Made by a program: the position numbers and the translations under genes. A DNA stretch of 64,000 bases from Aegilops tauschii subsp. strangulata (Eukaryota; Streptophyta; Magnoliopsida; Poales; Poaceae), in contig NC_053035.3 of the NCBI RefSeq assembly GCF_002575655.3, positions 503,098,601 through 503,162,600 of the forward strand. Reading direction: 5' to 3'. This document shows positions 33,761 through 44,300 of this stretch, one piece after another (the first letter of the stretch is position 1; each line of letters starts with the position of its first letter). The notes beneath the pieces are model-generated. The model saw only the letters and a program-made list of their open reading frames with translations. It did no database searches and was not told the origin of the DNA.

Positions 33761-36709
33761 TTAGCAAGTAACAACAGAAATGACACGCAACCTGTCATAT
33801 AGGTTGTCGAGTAGCCCAAAATAAGCATACCTCCATCTCTTTATGAAGAGAAGTCCAAAAAACACCATCCAAGCGCCCACCACAAAACCGATAATTAATC
33901 CTAGAAGAAAATCCGTTTGAGAGAAATCATGTTCAACCCATCCTGTTGAAGCTCCATTGGTGGGCAGATCTCTAGGAGGACCGAAACATTCCCTTGGAAC
34001 TGGATGCCCACAAAGACCAGGATTACCAATATACATAGAAGCTGGATCATCTGTCTCGAGGGTGTCGAGTTGATGCCCTGAGGGTATCCTTCCTGATAGA
34101 TTGTTGTATGACAAGTTCAGACGGATCAGGTATGTTAAATCTGATAAGCCCTGAGGAATTTCACCACCAAGTTTGTTCTTTGACAGGTCAAGAGACTCCA
34201 GCGATCGAAGTTTGCCAATCTTATATGGGATATTTCCACTCAACAAGTTTGATGATAAATTCAAGCTTATGAGACCAACGAGGGAGCTTAGTTTCTCTGG
34301 GATTTCGCCAGTCAAACTATTGCAAGATAAATCAATGCTCATCAAATACACAATATTCTCCCTGTACTCAAGCACTTGCCCTTTTATCATCACCGAGAAT
34401 CTATTATTAGATTGTCCTGCATCATAGGTTAGATACTTGTCATTGTATCCTTCAAAGAAAAGATAAGCATGTCTTGTATAATAATCAGTAGCAGTGCTAG
34501 TCAAAGCTTGCAAATTTTCTAGATATTGTGGTATGGCCCCCGAGAAGTTATTATTGGATAGATCCAGAATACGAACATTGTGGAGTCCCATTATTTCAAT
34601 TGGAATGTGACCAGAAAAGTTGTTCGATCTTAACCGTAGGATAACCAAGCCAGGCATGACTTCACCAATCCATCCAGGTAACTCTCCACTGAATCGGTTT
34701 TGAGTTAGATCCAGGAAAACAAGGCTTGGACATTGTTGTAGGAACAAAGGAAATCCACTTGAAAAACTGTTGTTACTTAGGAGAAGAGTAGTGATATTCA
34801 AACTGAAAGAACTCATTGAATTGACACTGGAAGAGATGCTGCTAGATGTGTTCTGTTGTTTCAGCTCTTTTCGGCCACAGTGAGGAAGTTCCTTTGAAAG
34901 CAGGTTGTTTGAAAGATTTAAGATCCGCAATTTTCGCATTTGACAAATTGACGTCGGAATAGTCCCGGATATTGAATTGGAATACAGAACTGCAACTTGA
35001 AGTTGTGGAGCTCGGAAATCTGACACAAACCCATTTAAAGAGTTATTGGATATGTCCAGTACCACAACTGTTCTTGGTAACTTGGGTATCAAACCAGTGA
35101 GTAGATTTGACCCCATTGAAAGTGTAATAATTGACATGAACTCCAGATTGAGTGGTAAGTCACCACTAAGTTGGTTGAAGGAGATGTCCAAATGCTGAGC
35201 TTCAGAAAAGGTAGTCCAAAACCAATCTGGGATCCGACCAACTAGGCCATTGTTTGAAATCTGAAGGGAACGGATGCTCTTCTGCCATCGAAGCCATTCA
35301 GGAAATTGGGGACCCAAATGACAAGATGAAAATGATGCCACATCCAAGTTGAACGGAGGCACCCAATGCGAATCAACAATGAGTTCCAAATTATTCTGAG
35401 ATAAGTCAATGGACTTTAAATTCATCAAACCAGCAAAATGATCTTCTGATATCACACCACTAAAGTTGTTGTTTCCAAGGTCCAAGTGAGTTAAATTTGC
35501 AAGCATGCCAATCTCCAGAGGCACCGAACCGCTCAATTGGTTGTGACTGACTTGAAGCATGGTTAAGCTAGTTAGGTTTGACACAAATTGTAATGTCATG
35601 CCAGTGATGTTGGCATATCTCAGATTCAGCTCTTGTAAATTCTTCCAACAACAGTTGGGTATTCTGTCTATTACCTCTCCTATGTCCATGTCAATGTTGT
35701 TGACGCTGAGATCTAGAGACCTTAGATTACACATATTTTGCATTGTTCCAGGTATCATCCCTCGGATGTTGTTTCCTGCAATGTTAAGTGTCTCTAACAA
35801 GGTCAAGTTTCCCAACTCGTTTGGAAACGGGCCTGATAGATAACAAGCCTCTAGGTTAAGGCTCTTGAGGCTAGTTACATCCCAGAACCAGTTGGGTGTA
35901 GCCGGACTGTAGAAATAGTTAAAAGAGAGGTCAAGCTCCTCAAGAACCGTAAAGTTAAGGTCTACAAGTGATGATGGAGGAGTAATCTCATTAAGCCTAG
36001 AATCTTGGAGAAGCAGTGAAACCAAATTGGAAAGTGCATTGACCGCATGGACCCAGTCAACGGCTCTGCTCAGGTCGATGTAGCCCATGTTAAGATGCTC
36101 TAGCGACTGGAGACGCGCTAACCAAGATATATCGTCCGAGTATAAAATATGATAATTATCGTAATAATTTCTCATATCAAGTTGTACCAGTTTGGAGAGG
36201 TTGCCTAGCTGAGGAGGCACTCTGCCATGGAAACCCATTTCGGAGAGGTTGAGATAAGTCAGACTTGGAAGAGAGCCCAGAAATCCCGGCATAGCCATTC
36301 CAGCTCCGAGGACAATATTTCCGCTTAGGTCTAGATGCTTGAGATGTGAGAGACCAAGCAACGAAGAAGATACCTTTCCGCGCAGCGAGTGATCTTCAGG
36401 GTTGCTGGCACCAGATATATAATCCTCTTCTGGAAATGGAAATAGATAATCGTTGCGGAGGCGGAGCTTGACGACGTGGCCTGTCCGGTGGCTGCAGGTG
36501 ACGCCGCTCCACCGGCAGCAGTCGTGCGCACCTTGCTGCCAGGAGACGAGGCGATTGTCCGGGTCGCCTGTGATGCCGGCCTTGAAGGAGAGCAGCGCGG
36601 CCCTCTCGGCCGGGACACAGCTCCCGTTGAATCTTTCGGCCGCGCTGTCGATGGAGGAGGCCGTAGCTAGGATGATGATTAGGAAGAGCAACTTGTTCGG
36701 TGCAGCCAT
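33761..36709 (-). CDS. LRR receptor-like protein RLP2 (kinase-less)
   Basis: Single-exon, 982 residues. Signal peptide MAAPNKLLFLIIILATAS; LRRNT_2 with CVPAERAALLSFKAG and DCCRWSGVTC; about 28 LRRs; a non-LRR island around ENLQALTSTATDYYT; further LRRs; GNPGLCGHPVPREC; transmembrane segment about 934-955 (FLLGLIIGFVVGAWM); 27-residue cytosolic tail. The tail stops at ISVVTC because of a small change near 33760; RLP1, RLP3 and RLP4 continue with a WxKWFG motif. It is predicted to be a plasma-membrane immune or developmental receptor, needing a partner kinase. It is otherwise open throughout. Its N-terminal coding sequence resembles RLP4 more than RLP1/RLP3, so the cluster contains two sublineages. 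Confidence 0.88.
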   Translation of the reverse strand: MAAPNKLLFLIIILATASSIDSAAERFNGSCVPAERAALLSFKAGITGDPDNRLVSWQQGAHDCCRWSGVTCSHRTGHVVKLRLRNDYLFPFPEEDYISGASNPEDHSLRGKVSSSLLGLSHLKHLDLSGNIVLGAGMAMPGFLGSLPSLTYLNLSEMGFHGRVPPQLGNLSKLVQLDMRNYYDNYHILYSDDISWLARLQSLEHLNMGYIDLSRAVDWVHAVNALSNLVSLLLQDSRLNEITPPSSLVDLNFTVLEELDLSFNYFYSPATPNWFWDVTSLKSLNLEACYLSGPFPNELGNLTLLETLNIAGNNIRGMIPGTMQNMCNLRSLDLSVNNIDMDIGEVIDRIPNCCWKNLQELNLRYANITGMTLQFVSNLTSLTMLQVSHNQLSGSVPLEIGMLANLTHLDLGNNNFSGVISEDHFAGLMNLKSIDLSQNNLELIVDSHWVPPFNLDVASFSSCHLGPQFPEWLRWQKSIRSLQISNNGLVGRIPDWFWTTFSEAQHLDISFNQLSGDLPLNLEFMSIITLSMGSNLLTGLIPKLPRTVVVLDISNNSLNGFVSDFRAPQLQVAVLYSNSISGTIPTSICQMRKLRILNLSNNLLSKELPHCGRKELKQQNTSSSISSSVNSMSSFSLNITTLLLSNNSFSSGFPLFLQQCPSLVFLDLTQNRFSGELPGWIGEVMPGLVILRLRSNNFSGHIPIEIMGLHNVRILDLSNNNFSGAIPQYLENLQALTSTATDYYTRHAYLFFEGYNDKYLTYDAGQSNNRFSVMIKGQVLEYRENIVYLMSIDLSCNSLTGEIPEKLSSLVGLISLNLSSNLLSGNIPYKIGKLRSLESLDLSKNKLGGEIPQGLSDLTYLIRLNLSYNNLSGRIPSGHQLDTLETDDPASMYIGNPGLCGHPVPRECFGPPRDLPTNGASTGWVEHDFSQTDFLLGLIIGFVVGAWMVFFGLLFIKRWRYAYFGLLDNLYDRLRVISVVTC

Positions 36710-36889
36710 GGCGTTCGTTGTCTTGGGTTAATGAAGCTGATACTTCCTTAGACAGCAGCCATGGCGTTGTCCTGGACTTGTTTAAGGGGAGCACAAGTGA
36801 GAACAAACGTTGGGTCGGGTCGTCTCTCGTCAATTAGACCTGTCCCACAAAGTTGCAGTGTCATGTGTCTAGGCTTTATTTCACCGTGT

Positions 36890-37927
36890 TATGATGGCAA
36901 TCCGGTACGAATAATAATGCTACTGTAGCAGCAGTGTTTGGAATATGCTGCTGCACGGCACACTAGTTCACACGAAGCGAATCAGATTCCCAATACGTAC
37001 GAGTTTCTCTTCCAGTCTAAGGGCATGTCCAACGCTGACCCCGCAAACCTTCCGCAACCGTCCTGTCCGTACCGTGGAAGCCATCCAACGTGGTTTTGTA
37101 TCGGCCCGCGGCACGGTCCAAACATGTTTTCTTCCGTAAACCGGATACAAATCATGGGGTTTTACAGGAGTCCAGACCGCTATCAAGCTTCCTTCTGACC
37201 ACCATGGCCCACCCAAAACAACCACCCGTCCCTCCCGCACTTCCTTTCCGATGCATGCGCTGTTTACCGCATCGCATACATGCCGGTCCAGAGCACGTAG
37301 CGGCCAGCATTGATGCCACGATGTGACCGAAGGGAGGGAGGGTGGCGCTGACCGACGTGACCTATCGGGAGCCGCCGCTGTAATGCGAACGCAGGTTCCC
37401 GAGAAACCAACTCCGTCCACTGCACCGCATTGAAGCGGACCGCCCCTTCACTTGGTCTCGCATCAGCTATTTAAACCGTGCGTCGGTGACGCACAGAGCG
37501 GCACTCCCCCTCCCCGAATACCTGCCCCCTCCCCTCCCCTCCCCCGTCTCCGTTCCCGAGCCCCTCCCCGTCTTTGACCCCAGCTGAGGCAATGCCGAAG
37601 TCGTGGTGCTCCGCGCCGGCAGGCGGAGTAGGCGGTAGCTCCTCCTCCGGCGGTTCATGGAGGAGATCGTCCACGGCGGCGTCTACGGTGGCCGGCTCCT
37701 CCACCAAGTAGGAGATCGTCACTCCTCCAATGACGAGGAGGACCAGGCGCTGCCTCAGCAGCCGCAACAGCCGCTCCGACTCCTCAAGGAGGCCACTCTG
37801 ACGGACAAAATCTTCGTCCGTTAGATCGAGATAATGATGTAGCGGTCGCTCAGCTATGAGGGCAATCCTGTAGGAATACTAATGCTACTGTAGCAGTGTA
37901 TGGAATATGTTGCTTTTCCAGTCTAAC
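36890..37927. repeat. Direct repeats flanking an inserted GC-rich segment
   Basis: About 75 bp around 'AATGCTACTGTAGCAG' and TTCCAGTCTAA occurs at 36890-37017 and again at 37853-37927. Between them, after GGGCATGTCCAACGC at 37019, lies a GC-rich segment with a plus-strand frame from 37591 (MPKSWCSAPAGG, Ser/Gly-rich) that reminds me of small proteins carried by Triticeae Harbinger-like elements. It is interrupted by a stop after GSSTK. No matching right TIR is visible. Confidence 0.4.
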
Positions 37928-37994
37928 CATGTGAAAGGGGTTCAGTCGTGAGTGAGGCCGACACTCCAGCGTCTCCTACCTGTCAAAATTGGAA

Positions 37995-38645
37995 TTTTTT
38001 TTAGCACAGTACAATCGTAGATGCTTACAGACATGTACGTACACTCATGCTTATGAACACACGCATACCCTACTTCTATAAGCACCTTCGAGATACTGAG
38101 CCAACACAACATCTTGCTATTGACCAAGCGTAGTCGGCAGAATGTCTCCTCACACTGAATTAACATCGTCGAAAAGTCTGAAATAAATTCAGAAAAATGC
38201 GAGCCGCAGTGCCAAGTCTAGAAGTTGAATCCTGATGGACTGGGATCAAGGTTTTGCTTACCGAATGAGACAATTTTACTTAGGGGCACTGGTAAACGTG
38301 GTTACAACGGTTACCAAGAAATACCGAAAATATTTTGAACGAATTTTATAGTTAACTATTGAATTCAAATAAGTGAATGAACGAACATTCGAACCAGAAA
38401 CCTCTCAAAACAGGAACTAGGTTTTTATCAATACGTCAGAACCAACTCTCATGGTATTAATTAGATCCTACGTACTTTATTATAAATCGAGTGTTTAAAT
38501 TCAAAAAATATGTATTTTTTGCTTGGTACGGGGATTTACCGAGGGGCATGGAAATACGCGGTAACCATGGGAAATCTTGAAATTTCGACCGGTAATCAAA
38601 ACCTTGACTGGGATACCACTGTCCTCCTAACCATCCAATCACAGA
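37995..38645 (-). mobile_element. Au SINE, interrupted by a hAT MITE
   Basis: Read on the minus strand, it starts with a tRNA-like head (GGTTGGATGG, then a degenerate B box before the 'GCTCGCAT' region) and continues TTTCTG(A)ATTTATTTCAGA and GGTGCTTATAG to GTACTGTGCTAAAAAAAA, the conserved body and tail of the Au SINE family. The second copy is at 56609-56837. A 360-bp MITE plus its duplication splits this copy. Confidence 0.75.
38247..38606. mobile_element. hAT-type MITE nested in the Au SINE
   Basis: Terminal repeats CAAGGTTTTG / CAAAACCTTG extend imperfectly through TTACCG. The element is flanked by a perfect 8-bp target duplication ACTGGGAT (38239-38246 and 38607-38614). An 8-bp duplication is diagnostic of hAT transposition. 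No coding capacity. Confidence 0.85.
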
Positions 38646-38839
38646 TGATTCTCACATTAAAGTTTATTTTACTGATTGCTGTGCACTAAAAGTACTATTT
38701 TATTTTAGTTTTTATTTTTGAAAAAGTACCTCTTCCCCTATGTCGCACAGAGCGCCCTTTGCAAAAAGTATCCCTTTCCCACTTCAGTTAACAGAGTGCA
38801 ACGAACAATACTAATGTGAATCACAACAATATATTGCAG

Positions 38840-38955
38840 GAGTCTTACGACTATCCGTTTTCGAAAGGCCAAGTAGATCCAGGAATGGCAGAAGCTACTT
38901 ACAGAAGGAATGGCCCAACCTGTGTGCACAAAGTTGTGTCGGCGTGTGGTGCGTT
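38840..38955 (+). other. Possible captured exon, unidentified
   Basis: An acceptor-like ATATTGCAG at 38831-38839 precedes an open stretch ESYDYPFSKGQVDPGMAEAT followed by YRRNGPTCVHK. It reads like a real protein segment, but I cannot name the family, and no other exon is found before the LINE end at 38975. Confidence 0.3.
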
Positions 38956-38974
38956 TGCTGTATTTCTCCGTGTT

Positions 38975-39205
38975 ATTTTTTTAGAAAAGGAAGAAGACTC
39001 CCGATTTGTGCATCTGGACGATGCATACATCCACTTTATTAATTGTTCACATAAGACCTTACAAAGTAATACAATAGTAAAACTAAAGCCACCGTCTAGG
39101 CAACATTTGTTGCTACTCCTAACCAATTGATAAAGGGATGTTGATAGTCTGGGCCTAATACCAAACAGACCTCGCAGCCAAACCTAACATGTAAGACCTG
39201 AGGTC
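38975..39205 (-). mobile_element. LINE 3' end fragment
   Basis: In reverse, a sequence with CATCTGGACGATGCATAC and a reversed 'CTTTATTAATTGTTC' signal ends in a T-rich run (38977-38985), which is a poly(A) tail on the minus strand. Similar 3' ends are common in Triticeae non-LTR elements, and it resembles the end at 11890-11988. Confidence 0.5.
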
Positions 39206-39445
39206 CCATCCAGACCAATGCCCCCCTTTAGTCCCGGTTGGTGGCACCAACCAGGACCAAAGGCCTCTTTTCAGCAGCGCAAAGGGCGGGAAGCGGCGGC
39301 CTTTGGTCCCGGTTGGTGGCACCAACCGGGACTAAAGGGTGGGCATTGGTCCCGGTTGGTGCCATGAACCGGTACCAATGCACCCCTTTAGTCCCGGTTG
39401 GTGGCACCAACCGGGACCAAAGACCTCTTGCTGCCCGCGTCGCGG

Positions 39446-40230
39446 CCAAAAGTTTAGTCCCACCTCGCTAGTTGAGAAGGGCTCGGAGTGGTTTATAAGC
39501 CCCGCTGCGGCTGCTGTCTCGAACTCCTCTGTATAGCAGGCTTCTGGGCCTAACTTTGGCGCGCTGCCCGTTGAGCCATCTAGCCCTTCTGGGCCTGTAT
39601 TTGCAAACCCGAGGGTTGGAGGGCCCAGCGGGCAGCGCCCCAAAAATTTCTTTTGCTGTCCGCATCGTGGCCAAAAGTTTAGTCCCACCTCGCTAGCCGA
39701 GGGGCGCCCGCACCAGTTTAAATGCCGCAGCGCGGCTGCTGTTTCGAATTCCTCTCTATAGCAAGCTTCCTGGCCTAACTTTGGCGCGCTGCCCGTTTAG
39801 CCTCCTAGCCCTTCTGGGCCTGTATTTGCAAACCTGAGGGTTGGAAGGCTAAGCGGGCAGCGCCCCAACAATTTTTTTTGCTGTATTTAGTTTTTTTGTT
39901 TTCTTTTTTGCTTTATTTATTTTGTTTTGTTTCTACTTACAACAAAAAACTTATTTATTTTATTTTATTTTGTTTCTAATTAATTATTTATTTTACCTTA
40001 TGATAATTCTTTTTGCTATTAAAGTTTCTATCAAAAAAAGTTCTTTATGATTTTTTTTTGCTGTATTTAGTTTTTTTGTTTTCTTTTTTGCTTTATTTAT
40101 TTTGTTTTGTTTCTACTTACAACAAAAAACTTATTTATTTTATTTTATTTTGTTTCTAATTACTTATTTATTTTACTTTATGATAATTCTTTTTGCTATT
40201 AAAGTTTCTATCAAAAAAAGTTCTTTATGA
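39446..40230. repeat. Tandem duplications inside the CACTA
   Basis: A 225-bp unit (GTTTAGTCCCACCTCGCTAG...) begins at 39446 and 39671. It is followed by two near-identical 180-bp AT-rich units starting at about 39871 and 40051 (CTGTATTTAG at 39881 and 40061). Pieces of both families recur at 40830, 45825, 46060 and 47360. Confidence 0.8.
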
Positions 40231-40452
40231 AAATTCTTTTTGTTTTTAATGATTTTGAACAGAAAATACTTCGATAATTTTAGTTGCATCAATTTTATAT
40301 GATTTTAGTTTCAATAATAATAGAGGTTTCTTATAATGTTTTGAACAGAAAATACTTTGTTAATTTTAGTTTCATAAATTTTATTAAAGTTTATTTTATT
40401 TTGTCGGAACACAAGAAGTCCGGAGTTGTAATAAGTTATTAAAAATAAAAAA

Positions 40453-40577
40453 GAGGCGCAATGCTCGTTGATTTGCTTCAAGCCTTTCGGAATAGTGTAG
40501 ACTGCACTGCACATAGCTCCATGCAGTCTACCTTATTCCTCAAGGCTTGAAGCTAAGCAACGTGATCATTGCGCCTC
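40453..40577. ncRNA. MIRNA-like fold-back hairpin (candidate)
   Basis: Left arm 40453-40506 starts GAGGCGCAATG and ends TAGACTGCA. The right arm, 40521-40577, begins TGCAGTCTACC and ends CATTGCGCCTC. The arms pair over about 54 bp with scattered mismatches and one or two bulges around a ~15-nt loop, the geometry of a plant miRNA precursor. It lies inside the CACTA element, so it may instead be a small fold-back transposon or an siRNA source. I do not recognise a known mature miRNA. Confidence 0.4.
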
Positions 40578-41306
40578 TTCTTCATCGTCTCTGCACTCAG
40601 GGCTTATAAACCGCTCGTAGTGCCTCTCAGCTAGCGAGGTGAGACTAAAAACTGCTTAGTAAGAAACTCTAGTACGGGTTCATGCCACGAACCGGTACTA
40701 AAGGTGCTCGTGGGGCCACAGCCTCATTAGTACCGGTTCGTGGCACCAACAGGGACCAAAGGATGGAATTGGTCCCGGTTCGTGCCACCAACCGGGACCA
40801 ATGGCCTTGCACAGCGGCGTGGTGGTGAGTTTAGTCCCACCTCGCTAGCCGAGAGAGAGCCGCACCTGTTTATAAGGTGCGGTGCGCCTGAGCTGTCGAG
40901 CTCCTCTCTAAAGCAGGTTTACGGGCCTAACCTCTCTGTACATGCCTGTGGGCCTACTGGGCCTTCTGCGGGCCTGAATCCTGGCCCATGGATGGGTTTC
41001 TAATCGTATTCAGGCCGTGGTGGCCCAGTAGGTGGCATAATTTTTAATTTTTGGCCTGTTATTTTTCATGCATTTACTAATCATTTTGAGCTATAAGACC
41101 CTAAAATTGAAAAGCATTTCAAATGAACTCTGAGAAGGTTGAAAGTTGGCATGGTATCATCATTTCATCCACATAGCATGTGCAAGAAAGTTGAGAGGGT
41201 TACGGCAAAAACTAGATGCACTTCTTGTACAAAACGGACAATGGTATCATACTCGTCTATTACAAAGTTGGCATGGTATCATCATAATAGTTGCGGGAGA
41301 AAGTCT

Positions 41307-44300
41307 TCACTTTTTCTTCGCTTGTGTCATTTGCTTATTGCGCCGTAACCATGGATAATCTTCATCGTTTATCAGGATGCTTGGGTCAGCCTTAACTTTG
41401 AAGGGAGAAATTTCATGAAACTTTTCATAATCTTCAGACATGTCTGTCTTGCCCTCCACTCCCACAATGTCCCTTTTTCCTGAAAGAACTATGTGGCGCT
41501 TTGGCTCATCGTATGATGTATTCGCTTCCTTATCTTTTCTTTTCCTCGGTCTGGTAGACATGTCCTTCACATAGATAACCTGTGCCACATCATTGGCTAG
41601 GACGAACGGTTCGTCAGTGTACCCAAGATTGTTCAGATCCACTGTGGTCATTCCGTACTGTGGGTCTACCTGTACCCCGCCTCCTGACAGATTGACCCAT
41701 TTGCACTTAAACAAAGGGACCTTAAAATCATGTCCGTAGTCAAGTTCCCATATGTCCATTATGTAACCATAATATGTGTCCTTTCCCCTCTCGGTTGCTG
41801 CATCAAAGCGGACACCGCTGTTTTGGTTGGTGCTCTTTTGATCTTGGGCGATCGTGTAAAATGTATTCCCATTTATCTCGTATCCTTTGTAAGTCAATAC
41901 AGTCGAAGATGGTCCCCTGGACAACGAGTACAACTCATCACAAACAGTGGTGTCACCTCTGAGACGTGTTTCCAACCAACTGCTGAAAGTCCTGATGTGT
42001 TCACATGTAATCCAGTCGTCACACTGCTCCGGGTGTTTGGAGCGCAGACTGTTCTTGTGTTCATCGACATACGGGGTCACCAAGGTAGAGTTCTGTAGAA
42101 CTGTGTAGTGTGCTTGAGACCAAGAATATCCGTCCCTGCATATTATTGAGTCCCCCCCTCCAAGCATGCCTTTTCCAGTCAGTCTCCCCTCATACCGCGA
42201 TTTAGGAAGACCTATCTTCTTAAGGCCAGGAATGAAGTCAACACAAAACCCAATGACATCCTCTGTTTGATGGCCCATGGAGATGCTTCCTTCTGGCCTA
42301 GCGCGGTTACGGACATGTTTCTTTAGGACTCCCATGAACCTCTCAAAGAGGAACATATTATGTAGAAATACGGGCCCCAGAATGACAATCTCGTCGACTA
42401 GATGAACTAGGACGTGCGTCATGATATTGAAGAAGGATGGTGGGAACACCAGCTCGAAACTGACAAGACATTGCGCCACATCACTCCTTAGCCTTGGTAT
42501 GATTTCTGGATCGATCACCTTCTGAGAGATTGCATTGAGGAATGCACATAGCTTCACAATGGCTAATCGGACGTTTTCCGGTAGAATCCCCCTCAATGCA
42601 ACCGGAAGCAGTTGCGTCATAATCACGTGGCAGTCATGAGACTTTAGGTTCTGGAACTTTTTCTCTGGCATATTTATTATTCCCTTTATATTCGACGAGA
42701 AGCCAGTCGGGACCTTCATACTGAGCAGGCATTCAAAGAAGATTTCTTTCTCTTCTTTCGTAAGAGCGTAGCTGGCAGGACCTTCATACTGCTTCGGAGG
42801 CATGCCGTCTTTTTCGTGCAAACGTTGCAGGTCCTCCCATGCCTCAGGTGTATCTTTTGTCTTCCCATACACGCCCAAGAAGCCTAGCAGGTTCACGCAA
42901 AGGTTTTTCGTCACGTGCATCACATCGATTGAAGAGCGGACCTCTAGCTCTTTCCAGTAGGGTAGGTCCCAAAATATAGATTTCTTCTTCCACATGGGTG
43001 CGTGTCCCTCAGCGTCATTCGGAACAGCTAGTCCGCCGGGACCCTTTCCAAAGATTACATGTAAATCATTGACCATAGCAAGTACGTGATCACCGGTACG
43101 CATGGCGGGCTTTTTCCGGTGATCTGCCTCGCCTTTGAAATGCTTGTCTTTCTTTCGACATTGATGGTTGGTCGGAAGAAATCGACGATGGCCCAGGTAC
43201 ACATTCTTCCTGCATTTGTCCAGGTATATATTTTCAGTGTCATCTAAACAGTGCGTGCATGCGTGGTATCCCTTATTTGTCTGTTCTGAAAGGTTACTGA
43301 GAGCGGGCCAATCGTTGATGGTTACAAACAGCAACGCGTGCAGGTTAAATTCCTCCTGTTTGTGCTCATCCCACGTACGTACACCGTTTCCATTCCACAG
43401 CTGTAAAAGTTCTTCAACTAATGGCCTTAGGTACACATCAATGTCGTTGCCGGGTTGCTTAGGGCCTTGGATGAGAACTGGCATCATAATGAACTTCCGC
43501 TTCATGCACATCCAAGGAGGAAGGTTATACATACATAGAGTCACGGGCCAGGTGCTGTGATTGCTGCTCTGCTCCCCGAAAGGATTAATGCCATCCGCGC
43601 TTAAACCAAACCATACGTTCCTTGGGTCAGCTGCAAACTCAGCCCAGTACTTTCTCTCGATTTTTCTCCACTGCGACCCGTCAGCGGGTGCTCTCAACTT
43701 CCCGTCTTTCTTACGGTCCTCACTGTGCCATTGCATCAACTTGGCATGCTCTTCGTTTCTGAACAGACGTTTCAACCGTGGTATTATAGGAGCATACCAC
43801 ATCACCTTCGCAGGAACCCTCTTCCTGGGGGGCTCGCCGTCAACATCACCAGGGTCATCTCGTCTGATCTTATACCGCAATGCACCGCATACCGGGCATG
43901 CGTTCAGATCCTTGTACGCACCGCGATAGAGGATGCAGTCATTAGGGCATGTATGTATCTTCTGCACCTCCAATCCTAGAGGGCATACGACCTTCTTTGC
44001 CGCGTATGTACTGTCGGGCAATTCGTTATCCTTTGGAAGCTTCTTCTTCAATATTTTCAATAGCTTCTCAAATCCTTTGTCAAGCACAGCATTCTCTGCC
44101 TTCCACTGCAGCAATTCCAGTACGGTACCGAGCTTTGTGTTGCCATCTTCGCAATTGGGGTACAACCCTTTTTTGTGATCCTCTAACATGCGATCGAACT
44201 TCAGCTTCTCCTTTTGACTTTCGCATTGCGTCCTTGCATCGACTATGACCCGGCGGAGATCATCATCATCGGGCACTGGTTCCTCTTGATCTTCAGTAGC

